A DNA stretch of 10,615 bases, from NCBI GenBank assembly GCA_022794295.1, contig JAAWEO010000053.1, positions 1-10,615 of the forward strand. Reading direction: 5' to 3'. The stretch comes from Angelakisella sp. (lineage in GTDB: Bacteria; Bacillota; Clostridia; Oscillospirales; Ruminococcaceae). The number at the start of each line of letters is the position of its first letter. The stretch's first letter is position 1. A program made the translations under genes and the position numbers. Positions 1-6,389 of this stretch are shown piece by piece. The notes beneath the pieces are model-generated. The model saw only the letters and a list, made by a program, of their open reading frames with translations. It had not been told where the DNA came from and searched no databases.

Positions 1-238
1 GGGATTCTCCCTGGACCCGGGGGACCGGCCAAAGGCTCCGGCCTTGGGCGGATGACCCACGGGGCCGCCTGATCTCACCCACGGTTTGGAGGTCCGTTGC
101 AGGCAGTACCTTGATCTACTACCAGCGTGTTCCTACTGGTGGCGCCAGGCGGCTGGGGTGTGCTGGCATCTTGGAATTGTGCTGCCGCTTACCAGCGTCC
201 GGGCTTTGGCGGCCGGAGACTCGTTGGCCGGATAAGGT

Positions 239-260
239 GCTTTTTTCTGCGGAAAAAAGC
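239..260. repeat. Perfect 9-bp hairpin (GCTTTTTTC / GAAAAAAGC)
   Basis: The arms at 239-247 and 252-260 are exact reverse complements around a TGCG tetraloop. No U-run follows outside the stem, so it is not a classical terminator. It directly abuts the first copy of the repeat at 259-313 and may belong to the same dispersed element. Confidence 0.6.
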
Positions 261-313
261 GGTGCCGCTTCGCGGCAAATGCCGCACGGCGGCAGAGGGG
301 GAACGGATAAGGG
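259..313. repeat. GC-rich double-hairpin repeat, copy 1
   Basis: This copy contains two consecutive perfect stem-loops: GCCGC-TTC-GCGGC (264-276) and TGCCGC-ACG-GCGGCA (280-294). A G-run and AACGG follow. Copy 2 at 339-393 is nearly identical, offset by 80-81 bp. Conservation of the whole unit, hairpins included, points to a dispersed intergenic repeat, not to coding sequence. Its function is unknown. Confidence 0.65.
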
Positions 314-338
314 GGCGGGGACGGGTTTGGTGCCTCCG

Positions 339-393
339 GCGGAGCCGCTTCGCGGCTAATGCCCCACGGCGGCAGAGGGGGGAACGGTTAGGG
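339..393. repeat. GC-rich double-hairpin repeat, copy 2
   Basis: This is the second copy of the unit at 259-313. The first hairpin, GCCGC-TTC-GCGGC (344-356), is intact. The second carries one G-to-C change (TGCCCC in place of TGCCGC), so its stem has one mismatch. There is one extra G in the following G-run, and the unit then ends AACGGTTAGGG. Confidence 0.65.
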
Positions 394-396
394 TAG

Positions 397-428
397 AAGA
401 AGGTGTGAGATTTAAAAGTCACCTTCTT
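397..428. repeat. Perfect 9-bp inverted repeat (AAGAAGGTG / CACCTTCTT)
   Basis: The arms at 397-405 and 420-428 enclose a 14-base AT-rich loop. Sequence after the right arm is TCCCTGG, so a U-run is essentially absent. It could be a weak terminator for something upstream or a protein-binding site. It lies at the border between the GC-rich repeat block and the LysR leader. Confidence 0.45.
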
Positions 429-722
429 TCCCTGGTAGCCGGCCAGACCAGGACAGAAGCTTCACAAACAGCCGTTATGAAAATAGTAGCTGCGGCACAG
501 CAAAACGCCTGTACCGTGGCTTTTGCTATGCCCAGCTTTCGGATCAGGATCCTGTTTTACAACCCCGGCCATAGAAAAGCAAAGCGGCAGGCATCAGCCC
601 CTTTCTTCCCTTCTGATCCCTTTTCCTTATCCTGCAAAAACACATTACCTCTTGCGAAAAAAGGCGAAATATGCGAAAATAGGACCAAAAAAGCCTATCA
701 ATCAACCTGGGAGGAAGGACTT

Positions 723-1613
723 GTGGCCGATATTGGTATTGATAAAATCGAAGCGATCCTAAAGGTCTATGAAACACAAAATATCACAAAAGCCGCCGAG
801 GAACTATATCTTTCCCAGCAGGCCCTGAGCAAAACGGTAAAGTATGTGGAGGGGGAGCTGGGGGTCTCGCTCTTTCTGCGCTCTGCCCGGGGTGTCCTTC
901 CCACCTCCATGGGCACCCGCTTTTACCAGGCCTTTGCCCCCATCCTACAGCAATACCGCACCCAGCTGAAGGAGTTCCGGAGCATCTCCCAATGCAGGCT
1001 TCGCTTGGGGCTGGCTGTGGCTGCCCTGCGAAGGATCGGTTCCTCGGTGCTCAATGATTTTTCCCAGGCAAACCCCGGCATCGAGCTGGATATTGTACAG
1101 CAGCCGGACGAAAACAACATTTTCAGTGTCATCTCTGGGGATTGTGAGCTGTCCCTTTGTCCGCCCCCCACCGGCATTGATGACGGCAACCTGGAATTTA
1201 TAGAGGTGTGGCGGGAGCCTATCTACATCGTCACCAGGCAGGACCACCCCCTGGCGGGGCGGAAAAGCGTCACCATCCGGGACCTGGACCGCCACCCCAT
1301 TATCCGCAGCCGCGACGGGGATTTCACCTTCCGTGCCACCGCGGATATTTTCCGGCGGCGAGGGCTCGTTCCCAATTTTGTCTACACCATTGGGGAGTTC
1401 GAGCTGCTGCGGGATATCGCCGTTAAAAAGGGGTATCTTTTTATCTGCCCGGAGCTCCACAGCCGGTATGTCCCCCAGGGGGGCGTTCTGATCCCCATTA
1501 CCGACCCGGATTTTATTATGAAGGAAGGGTTTGTTTTCCGCAGGGATATCACCCTGAGCAGCCAGGCAAAAAGGCTGATCCAGTTTGTCCAAGATTACAG
1601 CCCCCACAAATAA
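723..1613 (+). CDS. LysR-family transcriptional regulator
   Basis: The product has 296 residues, the usual LysR size. I chose the GTG at 723 because GGAGGAAGG (710-718) lies just before it and the LysR domain begins a few residues later; the open frame runs further upstream without stops but with no recognisable homology. Residues 6-62 form the winged helix-turn-helix: ITKAAEELYLSQQALSKTVK (21-40), then an E-x-x-L-G-V-x-L-F-x-R segment, the classical LysR signature. The rest is the periplasmic-binding-like effector domain, where small metabolites bind and change DNA binding. The gene lies directly upstream of, and in line with, the TRAP operon, separated by a terminator and a separate promoter. 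It is therefore the likely regulator of that operon (inference). The effector cannot be read from the sequence. Confidence 0.93.
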   Translation: MADIGIDKIEAILKVYETQNITKAAEELYLSQQALSKTVKYVEGELGVSLFLRSARGVLPTSMGTRFYQAFAPILQQYRTQLKEFRSISQCRLRLGLAVAALRRIGSSVLNDFSQANPGIELDIVQQPDENNIFSVISGDCELSLCPPPTGIDDGNLEFIEVWREPIYIVTRQDHPLAGRKSVTIRDLDRHPIIRSRDGDFTFRATADIFRRRGLVPNFVYTIGEFELLRDIAVKKGYLFICPELHSRYVPQGGVLIPITDPDFIMKEGFVFRRDITLSSQAKRLIQFVQDYSPHK

Positions 1614-1638
1614 GGCTGGAGCGGAATCCCCTGAAAAG

Positions 1639-1680
1639 CAGTCTGTTACAACTACACGTTGTGGCAGACTGTTTATTATT
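1639..1680 (+). terminator. Rho-independent terminator after the LysR gene
   Basis: The arms CAGTCTGTTACAAC (1639-1652) and GTTGTGGCAGACTG (1658-1671) form a 14-bp stem with two G-U pairs and a TACAC loop. TTTATTATT follows. The hairpin starts 25 bases after the LysR stop codon. It separates regulator transcription from the TRAP operon. Confidence 0.85.
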
Positions 1681-1685
1681 GCTGT

Positions 1686-1714
1686 TTGTTGTTCCCATTT
1701 GCCCATGATATTAT
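1686..1714 (+). promoter_or_regulatory. Promoter of the TRAP operon
   Basis: TTGTTG (1686-1691) and TATTAT (1709-1714) are 17 bp apart, giving a plausible housekeeping sigma promoter: the -10 matches 5 of 6, the -35 is weaker. An alternative pair in the same stretch is TTGTTC (1689-1694) with TATATA (1712-1717). Transcription would start near 1720-1724, about 50 bases before dctP. Confidence 0.6.
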
Positions 1715-1718
1715 ATAA

Positions 1719-1740
1719 ATGTACACAAAATACATGTACA
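1719..1740 (+). promoter_or_regulatory. Repeated TGTACA motif, candidate operator
   Basis: ATGTACA occurs at 1719-1725 and again at 1734-1740, 15 bp apart. TGTACA is itself a palindrome. The pair covers the predicted transcription start of the TRAP operon, a position suited to repression. The upstream LysR protein is one candidate binder, but the motif is not a clear T-N11-A LysR box, so another regulator is possible. Confidence 0.4.
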
Positions 1741-1772
1741 AGCAGCTGCTGAACCAGAAAGGAGAACCTTGT

Positions 1773-2840
1773 ATGAAAAAACTGTTGGCTACCATTCTGA
1801 CCATCGCCCTCGTTCTTTCCCTTTCCGCCTGCGGCGGCCCCTCTAACACCTCATCCCCCGCCGCTTCCGGGACGGAGGGCGGCTCCGGGTCATCTGGCGC
1901 ATCCGATTTTACCCCGGTGACCTGGCGCTTCGCCAACCAGCACGCCCCCGACCAGCCCGGCTGCATCCTGGACCAGCGGATCTGCGACGAGATCACAGAA
2001 GCCACCCAGGGCCGTGTAACGGTGGAGCTATATGCCAACAATGCCCTGGGGGATTACACCAGTGTTTTTGACGAGCTGATGCTGGGCACCATTGAAATGG
2101 CCCACATCACCCCTGTGGAATCCTACGACAGCCGGGTATCCGCTGCCATGATCCCCTATCTGGGCACCACCTACGACGAGCTTCTGAAGGCCTATGCCCG
2201 GGACGGTTACCTTTTCGGCCAGGTCAAGGAGGCCCTTGGCGCCATCGGCATTGAGCTGATGGGCATCTGCCCGGAGGGGTACAACGGCATTGGCACCATG
2301 ACCGAGCTGCAAACCCCCGCTTCCCCCGGGGTGGACAAGGGCATTGTGATCCGCACCCCCATGCTGGATATTTTCGCCCTCAGCGGCATCGACCTGGGCT
2401 TCCGGGTTTCCTCCATGCCCTACGCCGACACCTATACGGCCATGCAGACCGGCGTCGTAGGCGGCTGGGCCGGGGGCAGCATCACCGGCAACTACTTTGT
2501 GATGCGGGACCTGATCCGGTACTTCTATGATTACCGCCAGAACCAGGAGGCCACCCTGATCATGGTGAGCAGCCAGGCCTGGAACCAGCTTCTCCCCGAG
2601 GACCAGGAGGCCATCTCCCAAATCGTCGCCAAGGGCTGCGAGGACATGGCGGAGATCACCCAGAAGGCCGACGCCGAGAACATCCCCAAGCTGGAGGAAG
2701 CCGGTATCAAGGTGGTCCAGTTCAGCGACGAGGAGCTCCAGGCCTTTGCGGACAGCTGCCACCAGAATGTCTGGCCCAAGCTGTCGGCCAACTACCCCGA
2801 GGGCTTCATTGACAACATCCTGGCGGATATCTCCAAATAA
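1773..2840 (+). CDS. dctP: TRAP transporter substrate-binding lipoprotein, DctP family
   Basis: The 355-residue extracytoplasmic receptor captures the solute outside the membrane and hands it to the DctQ-DctM permease. The ATG at 1773 is chosen because AAAGGAG (1758-1764) precedes it and a lipoprotein signal follows at once: two lysines, a hydrophobic stretch and the lipobox LSAC with Cys20. A Ser/Gly-rich linker (about 21-45) then leads into the DctP fold, which starts near WRFANQHAPD. The segment GIVIRTP carries Arg194, aligned with the arginine that in this family usually salt-bridges a substrate carboxylate. MPYADTYTAMQTGVVGGW matches the usual MPFSEVYTALQQGVVDGQ stretch, but with GGWAGG where the family usually has DGQENP, so the ligand may be unusual. 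An 18-residue-longer start at 1719 exists but would run across the promoter region and disrupt the signal peptide. It is the first gene of the operon. Confidence 0.93.
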   Translation: MKKLLATILTIALVLSLSACGGPSNTSSPAASGTEGGSGSSGASDFTPVTWRFANQHAPDQPGCILDQRICDEITEATQGRVTVELYANNALGDYTSVFDELMLGTIEMAHITPVESYDSRVSAAMIPYLGTTYDELLKAYARDGYLFGQVKEALGAIGIELMGICPEGYNGIGTMTELQTPASPGVDKGIVIRTPMLDIFALSGIDLGFRVSSMPYADTYTAMQTGVVGGWAGGSITGNYFVMRDLIRYFYDYRQNQEATLIMVSSQAWNQLLPEDQEAISQIVAKGCEDMAEITQKADAENIPKLEEAGIKVVQFSDEELQAFADSCHQNVWPKLSANYPEGFIDNILADISK

Positions 2841-2862
2841 CGCTGTACAGGAGGGAATCTCC

Positions 2863-3375
2863 ATGGTAAAACTACTGCGCTCCCTGGACCGGTTCATTGA
2901 AAAGCTCCAGAACTGGATCCTGCTTCTTACCGGGACCGCCATCACCATGATGATCCTGGTTAATGCACTGTTCCGCTTTCTGAAGGTGGATTGGTTCGGC
3001 TCGGAGGAATTGATCCTGTTTGTGGCCTTTTGGCTCTACTTCACCGGCAGCGCCTGCGCCTCCCGGGAGGGAACACAGATCAGCGCGGACATGCTGACCC
3101 TTTTTGTCAAAAACCCGGCGGTCCTTCGCGCCATCTCGGTCGTCAAGGACCTGGTATCCCTTATTATGGCCGCTGTCTTTACCGGCTGGGCTGTGCGGTT
3201 CGTCCGGTGGCAGTACCAGCTCAATGCCACCTCGGCGGTCTACAAGCTGCCCACGATTATTTCCCTGATCCCCATTCTGATCTGCTTTGCCCTTTGGACC
3301 GTCTATCTGCTCCGTGACCTGCTCCGCAGCTTTACCAAAGGGGAAGAACCCCGGGAAGGAGCCGAAGCCGTATGA
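2863..3375 (+). CDS. dctQ: TRAP transporter small permease subunit, DctQ family
   Basis: This 170-residue membrane protein has four predicted helices at about 18-38, 48-64, 92-112 and 129-150, the standard DctQ topology. It pairs with DctM to form the sodium-driven permease. The family hallmark is visible in SEELILFVAFWLYFTGSACA followed by REGTQISADML, a region strongly conserved among DctQ proteins. The start at 2863 follows AGGAGGG; an earlier in-frame ATG at 2746 lies inside dctP and is rejected. The gene begins 22 bases after dctP and its stop overlaps the dctM start by four bases (ATGA), implying translational coupling. Confidence 0.93.
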   Translation: MVKLLRSLDRFIEKLQNWILLLTGTAITMMILVNALFRFLKVDWFGSEELILFVAFWLYFTGSACASREGTQISADMLTLFVKNPAVLRAISVVKDLVSLIMAAVFTGWAVRFVRWQYQLNATSAVYKLPTIISLIPILICFALWTVYLLRDLLRSFTKGEEPREGAEAV

Positions 3376-4697
3376 AAGTTCTGATCGCCCTTTTGATTTT
3401 AATCGCCGCCATGATCGCCGGCATACCGGTCCCCCTGGCCTTCCTTCTTTCCGCCACCCAGCTGTGTGTGGTAAACGGGACCAACACCCAAATGCTCCTT
3501 TCCTACGGCTACAAAAGCGTCAACAGCGTCCTGCTGCTCACCATCCCCCTGTTTGTCCTGGCGGGCTCCCTGATCAACAACGGCGGGCTGGGGGAAAAGC
3601 TTTGCGGCGCCGTGGAACGGACCAGACTGGGCAAGGTGAAGGGAGGGCTGGGCATCGTCTCGGTGGTCGCCTGCGCGGTGTTCGGCGCCGTTTCCGGTTC
3701 CTCCTCTGCCACCCTCTCCTGTGTGGGCTCCATTATGACCCCCAAGATGAAGGAGGCCGGGTATTCGGACGGGCTGGTGGGGGCCCTGCTGGCCTCCTCC
3801 GGGGTGCTTGGCATCCTCATTCCACCCTCCATGATCATGATCCTTTACGCCTGGGCCTCCAATGCCTCGGTGCTGGGGTGCTTCCTGGCCACCATCCTTC
3901 CGGGGATCCTCCTTGTGATCCTTCTTAGCCTGGTGAACTGCTACCTGTACAAGCAAAGCCAACGGGACGGTTCCATGACCCTTACCGGCGCCCTTCTGGA
4001 ATCCGCCAGACTGAAGGAGGAAGCCAAAAAATCCGGCGGGGAAAAAGAGACCAGCGCCATCCCCGCCCTGATCATGCCCCTGATCATCCTGGGCTCCATC
4101 TATGGCGGCTTTCTTACCGCCACCGAGGCCGCTGCCCTTTCGGTGTTCTACGCCATCCCGGTGGGCATCTTCTACTACCGGAGGATCAACTGGAGCACCT
4201 ACAAGAAGGCGATGATCGACGCGGGAAAAACAGCCGGTGTCATTATGACCATGCTGTTCTGTGTCCAGATCCTCAGCCGGCTGTACATCACCGAGAACCT
4301 GCCCAATACCATCCTTTCGGTGCTCACCGCCATCTCCAGTAGCAAGACCATCATTCTGCTGATGCTCAACCTGTTTATGGTGGTCATGGGGATGCTTATG
4401 GACGACACCTCCTGCACCATCCTTCTCACCCCCATCCTTCTGCCGGTGGCCACCAGCCTGGGGCTTACCCCCTTCCACTTTGCCGCCATTCTGGGGGTAA
4501 ACATCGGCATGGGCAACATCACCCCGCCCACCGCTCCCCTTCTGTACCTCTCCGGGCGGATCACCGGGGCACAGGTAAAGGACATGCTGAAGCCCACCCT
4601 GCTGATGATCTGCTTCGCCTGGCTCCCCACCCTGATCTTGACCACCTACTGCCCCATCTTCTCCGAGATCTTGCCAAGGCTGCTCGGTTATCTGTAA
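3372..4697 (+). CDS. dctM: TRAP transporter large permease subunit, DctM family
   Basis: This 441-residue protein is rich in hydrophobic helices across its whole length, as expected for the DctM transport channel. Family motifs are clear: LTIPLFVLAGSLINNGG near the N-terminal third, GAVSGSSSATLSCVGSIM, GVLGILIPPSMIMILYAW, and near the C-terminus MDDTSCTILLTPILLPVA with GMGNITPPTAPLLYL. The length is normal for the family and nothing is truncated. The start overlaps the dctQ stop (ATGA), with AAGGAG at 3356-3361. The dehydratase-family gene begins 18 bases after its stop, so import and catabolism appear co-transcribed. Confidence 0.95.
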   Translation: MKVLIALLILIAAMIAGIPVPLAFLLSATQLCVVNGTNTQMLLSYGYKSVNSVLLLTIPLFVLAGSLINNGGLGEKLCGAVERTRLGKVKGGLGIVSVVACAVFGAVSGSSSATLSCVGSIMTPKMKEAGYSDGLVGALLASSGVLGILIPPSMIMILYAWASNASVLGCFLATILPGILLVILLSLVNCYLYKQSQRDGSMTLTGALLESARLKEEAKKSGGEKETSAIPALIMPLIILGSIYGGFLTATEAAALSVFYAIPVGIFYYRRINWSTYKKAMIDAGKTAGVIMTMLFCVQILSRLYITENLPNTILSVLTAISSSKTIILLMLNLFMVVMGMLMDDTSCTILLTPILLPVATSLGLTPFHFAAILGVNIGMGNITPPTAPLLYLSGRITGAQVKDMLKPTLLMICFAWLPTLILTTYCPIFSEILPRLLGYL

Positions 4698-4715
4698 AAG
4701 TGAGGGATCTTTGTC

Positions 4716-6293
4716 ATGAATGTTTTCCGAAGTATTTTCAACAACACCCTGGCCCCCATCACACCGGGCCCCTCCAGCTCCAACACCTGCGGCCCGGCCC
4801 GCATCGGCCTGGTAAGCCAGTACATACTGGGGGGAATCCCCCAAAGGGCCGTGGTGGAGTACGACACAGAGGGGGCCTTTCCCTCCACCCTGTACGGGAT
4901 GAAAAGCGACATCGGCTTTATTAACGGCCTGCTGGGCAAGGACCAGAACGCCCCGGACTTCACCGCCGCCTATGAAAACGCAAAGCAGGCCGGCATGACC
5001 GTCTCCTTTGCCCAGGTGGACGACCTGAAGGTGGGGGGATTGGAAACGGCCCGCCTGCGGATGACCTCCCAGGAGGGGGAGGAGATGACGGTCGTCGGGG
5101 AATCCCTGGGGGGCGGCGCCTTCCGGATCCACTTGATCGATGGCTGCCCGGTGGAGATGCTGGGGACCAGCTGGGAGCTCCTGCTCTTTGTGGAAAAAGA
5201 GGCCCCCGAGGCCCTCCGGGCCAGGGCGGACCGCCTTGCCGGGGAGCTTCCCCACCTGAACCAGGTGGATTGTGTCACGGGGGACCGGTATTCCCTTATT
5301 AATCTGAAGGGGGCGAAGCCCTTCCCGGACCCCTTCCTTGCCGGTCTCAAGGACCAGCCCGGCGTCCGCAGGGTCTGTGTCATCCCCCCCATCCACCCGG
5401 CGGTGTACGACAAAACGAGGACCCCTCCCTTTGAGACCGCAGCGGAGCTGATCGCCTACTGCAAGGAACACCAGTGCTCCCCTGCCCGTGCGGCCATCGA
5501 CTACGAAATGGCCGTCACCGGGTGGAGCGAAGGGGAGGTCCGCTCCTACGGGGAGACCCTGATCGGCATTATGGAGGATTCCCGGAAAAAGGGGCTGCGG
5601 TCCCAGATGCAGTTTGATGGTATCCTTCTCCCCAAGGCCGGGACCATTCGCCAGGGGCTGGCCTCCAAGGGGCTCCCCTCCCTGGGGCTGCTGGATGACG
5701 CCGTGGTAAGCGCCCTGGGCATTATGGAGCACAGCAACGCGGCGGGAAAGATCGTCTGTGTTCCCACCGGCGGCTCCTCCGGCATCGTCCCCGGGCTGCT
5801 GGTTTCCTTTGCGGAGCAGATGGGCCTGGACCACGACCGGCTCTTTGAGGGGCTGATGGTCTCCGGCATCATCGGGGTACTGATGATGGTGGATGGGAAC
5901 GAGTTTTCCGGCGGCGCCCATGGCTGCCAGGCCGAGGTGGGCTGCGGCACCGCCATGGCGGCGGCCGGGCTGGTCCAGCTTCTGGGCGGTACCGCCAAGC
6001 AGGCCTGCGGCGCCGCCTCCATGGCCCTCCAGAGCCTGATGGGACTGATCTGTGACCCGGTGGCCGGGCTGGTCCAGGTCCCCTGCCTGGCCCGGAACAT
6101 GACCGGGGTGGCCATTGCCGCCGTAGCAGCGGAAACGGTCTGCGCGGGCTTTGATGTTTTCCTCCCCCTGGACGAGGTGAGCAGGGCCATGGTGAAAACC
6201 GGGACGATGATCCCCAATTCCCTCACCACCCTGTGCAGCGGCTGCTGCCTGACCCCCACCAGCTGCCGGGTAACGGCAGAGCGGGCAGGCTGA
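4716..6293 (+). CDS. Single-chain iron-sulfur L-serine dehydratase family protein
   Basis: The 525-residue cytoplasmic protein fuses the beta-type domain (about 1-190) to the catalytic alpha domain (about 255-525) of the iron-sulfur serine dehydratases, which convert L-serine to pyruvate and ammonia with a 4Fe-4S cluster. Three cluster cysteines are visible: Cys404 in GCQAEVG, Cys446 in CDPVAGLVQVP and Cys457 right after it. Their 42- and 11-residue spacing equals that of the Legionella enzyme as I remember it. PTGGSSGIVPG and ARNMTGVAIAA are further alpha-domain hallmarks. Oddities: the beta-domain motif normally read SSHT is SSSNTCGP (Asn23, Cys25), and the tail holds four cysteines (507, 510, 511, 517) where relatives have a Gly-Gly-rich GGLAxTPxG segment. 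The substrate may therefore be serine or a related hydroxy-amino acid. GAGGG (4702-4706) precedes the start. It is the only soluble enzyme of the operon. Confidence 0.88.
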   Translation: MNVFRSIFNNTLAPITPGPSSSNTCGPARIGLVSQYILGGIPQRAVVEYDTEGAFPSTLYGMKSDIGFINGLLGKDQNAPDFTAAYENAKQAGMTVSFAQVDDLKVGGLETARLRMTSQEGEEMTVVGESLGGGAFRIHLIDGCPVEMLGTSWELLLFVEKEAPEALRARADRLAGELPHLNQVDCVTGDRYSLINLKGAKPFPDPFLAGLKDQPGVRRVCVIPPIHPAVYDKTRTPPFETAAELIAYCKEHQCSPARAAIDYEMAVTGWSEGEVRSYGETLIGIMEDSRKKGLRSQMQFDGILLPKAGTIRQGLASKGLPSLGLLDDAVVSALGIMEHSNAAGKIVCVPTGGSSGIVPGLLVSFAEQMGLDHDRLFEGLMVSGIIGVLMMVDGNEFSGGAHGCQAEVGCGTAMAAAGLVQLLGGTAKQACGAASMALQSLMGLICDPVAGLVQVPCLARNMTGVAIAAVAAETVCAGFDVFLPLDEVSRAMVKTGTMIPNSLTTLCSGCCLTPTSCRVTAERAG

Positions 6294-6383
6294 AAGGAGG
6301 GACCGCGCTTACTCCATGATCGCGGGGCTTTGACAAAAAGGCCCTGATCTTTGGGGGGAGTATACCGCCGGGTATGCTCCCCC
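6293..6383 (+). promoter_or_regulatory. Structured leader between the dehydratase gene and eutH
   Basis: A consensus ribosome binding site, AAAGGAGGG (6293-6301), overlaps the dehydratase stop, but the next ATG (6316) opens only a 5-codon frame (MIAGL). A bulged stem can form at 6325-6344. A strong 13-bp stem follows, GGGGGAGTATACC (6354-6366) with GGTATGCTCCCCC (6371-6383), loop GCCG and one T-G pair. It ends six bases before the eutH ATG and has no U-run, so it is not a terminator. It could set eutH translation or stabilise a processed message. Confidence 0.5.
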
Positions 6384-6389
6384 GCACTT

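Larger units (their letters stand above)
1..722. other. Gene-free GC-rich region with repeats and hairpins, upstream of the LysR gene
   Basis: I see no convincing gene here. The open frames that cross it have no good ribosome binding site, have atypical composition (rich in Arg, Gly and Pro) and match no family I recognise. Positions 1-110 can form several adjacent stem-loops, for example CCAA-A-GGC with GCC-TTGG around 29-47 and GGCGG with CCGCC around 47-69, so the tail of a structured RNA is possible but unproven. Positions 239-428 carry the hairpins and repeats listed separately. Positions 430-722 are the less GC-rich leader of the LysR gene. A weak promoter candidate there is TTGCGA at 652-657 with GAAAAT at 675-680, spacer 17 bp. 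Confidence 0.6.

Noticed and set aside
1..120. 6S RNA, SRP RNA, RNase P RNA or tmRNA at the left edge
   Set aside because: I looked for the conserved signatures of each on both strands and found none.
259..393. CRISPR array
   Set aside because: Only two repeat units, each with internal double hairpins and a single short gap. The repeat-spacer pattern and cas genes are absent.
405..722. N-terminal extension of the LysR gene from a GTG at 405
   Set aside because: The extra 106 residues have no homology or ribosome binding site, and a strong site precedes the GTG at 723, which gives the normal LysR length.
2028..2948. 306-codon minus-strand frame opposite dctP
   Set aside because: Shadow of dctP; no ribosome binding site or family resemblance.
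3399..5921. 840-codon open frame on the minus strand
   Set aside because: It lies antisense to dctM and the dehydratase gene, both with clear homology. Its product is Gly/His/Asp-rich with no recognisable domain, as expected from GC-rich codon use on the other strand.
6351..6389. TTG at 6351 as the start of eutH
   Set aside because: It would place the strong hairpin inside the coding region and add a charged leader unlike EutH proteins. No ribosome binding site lies before it.
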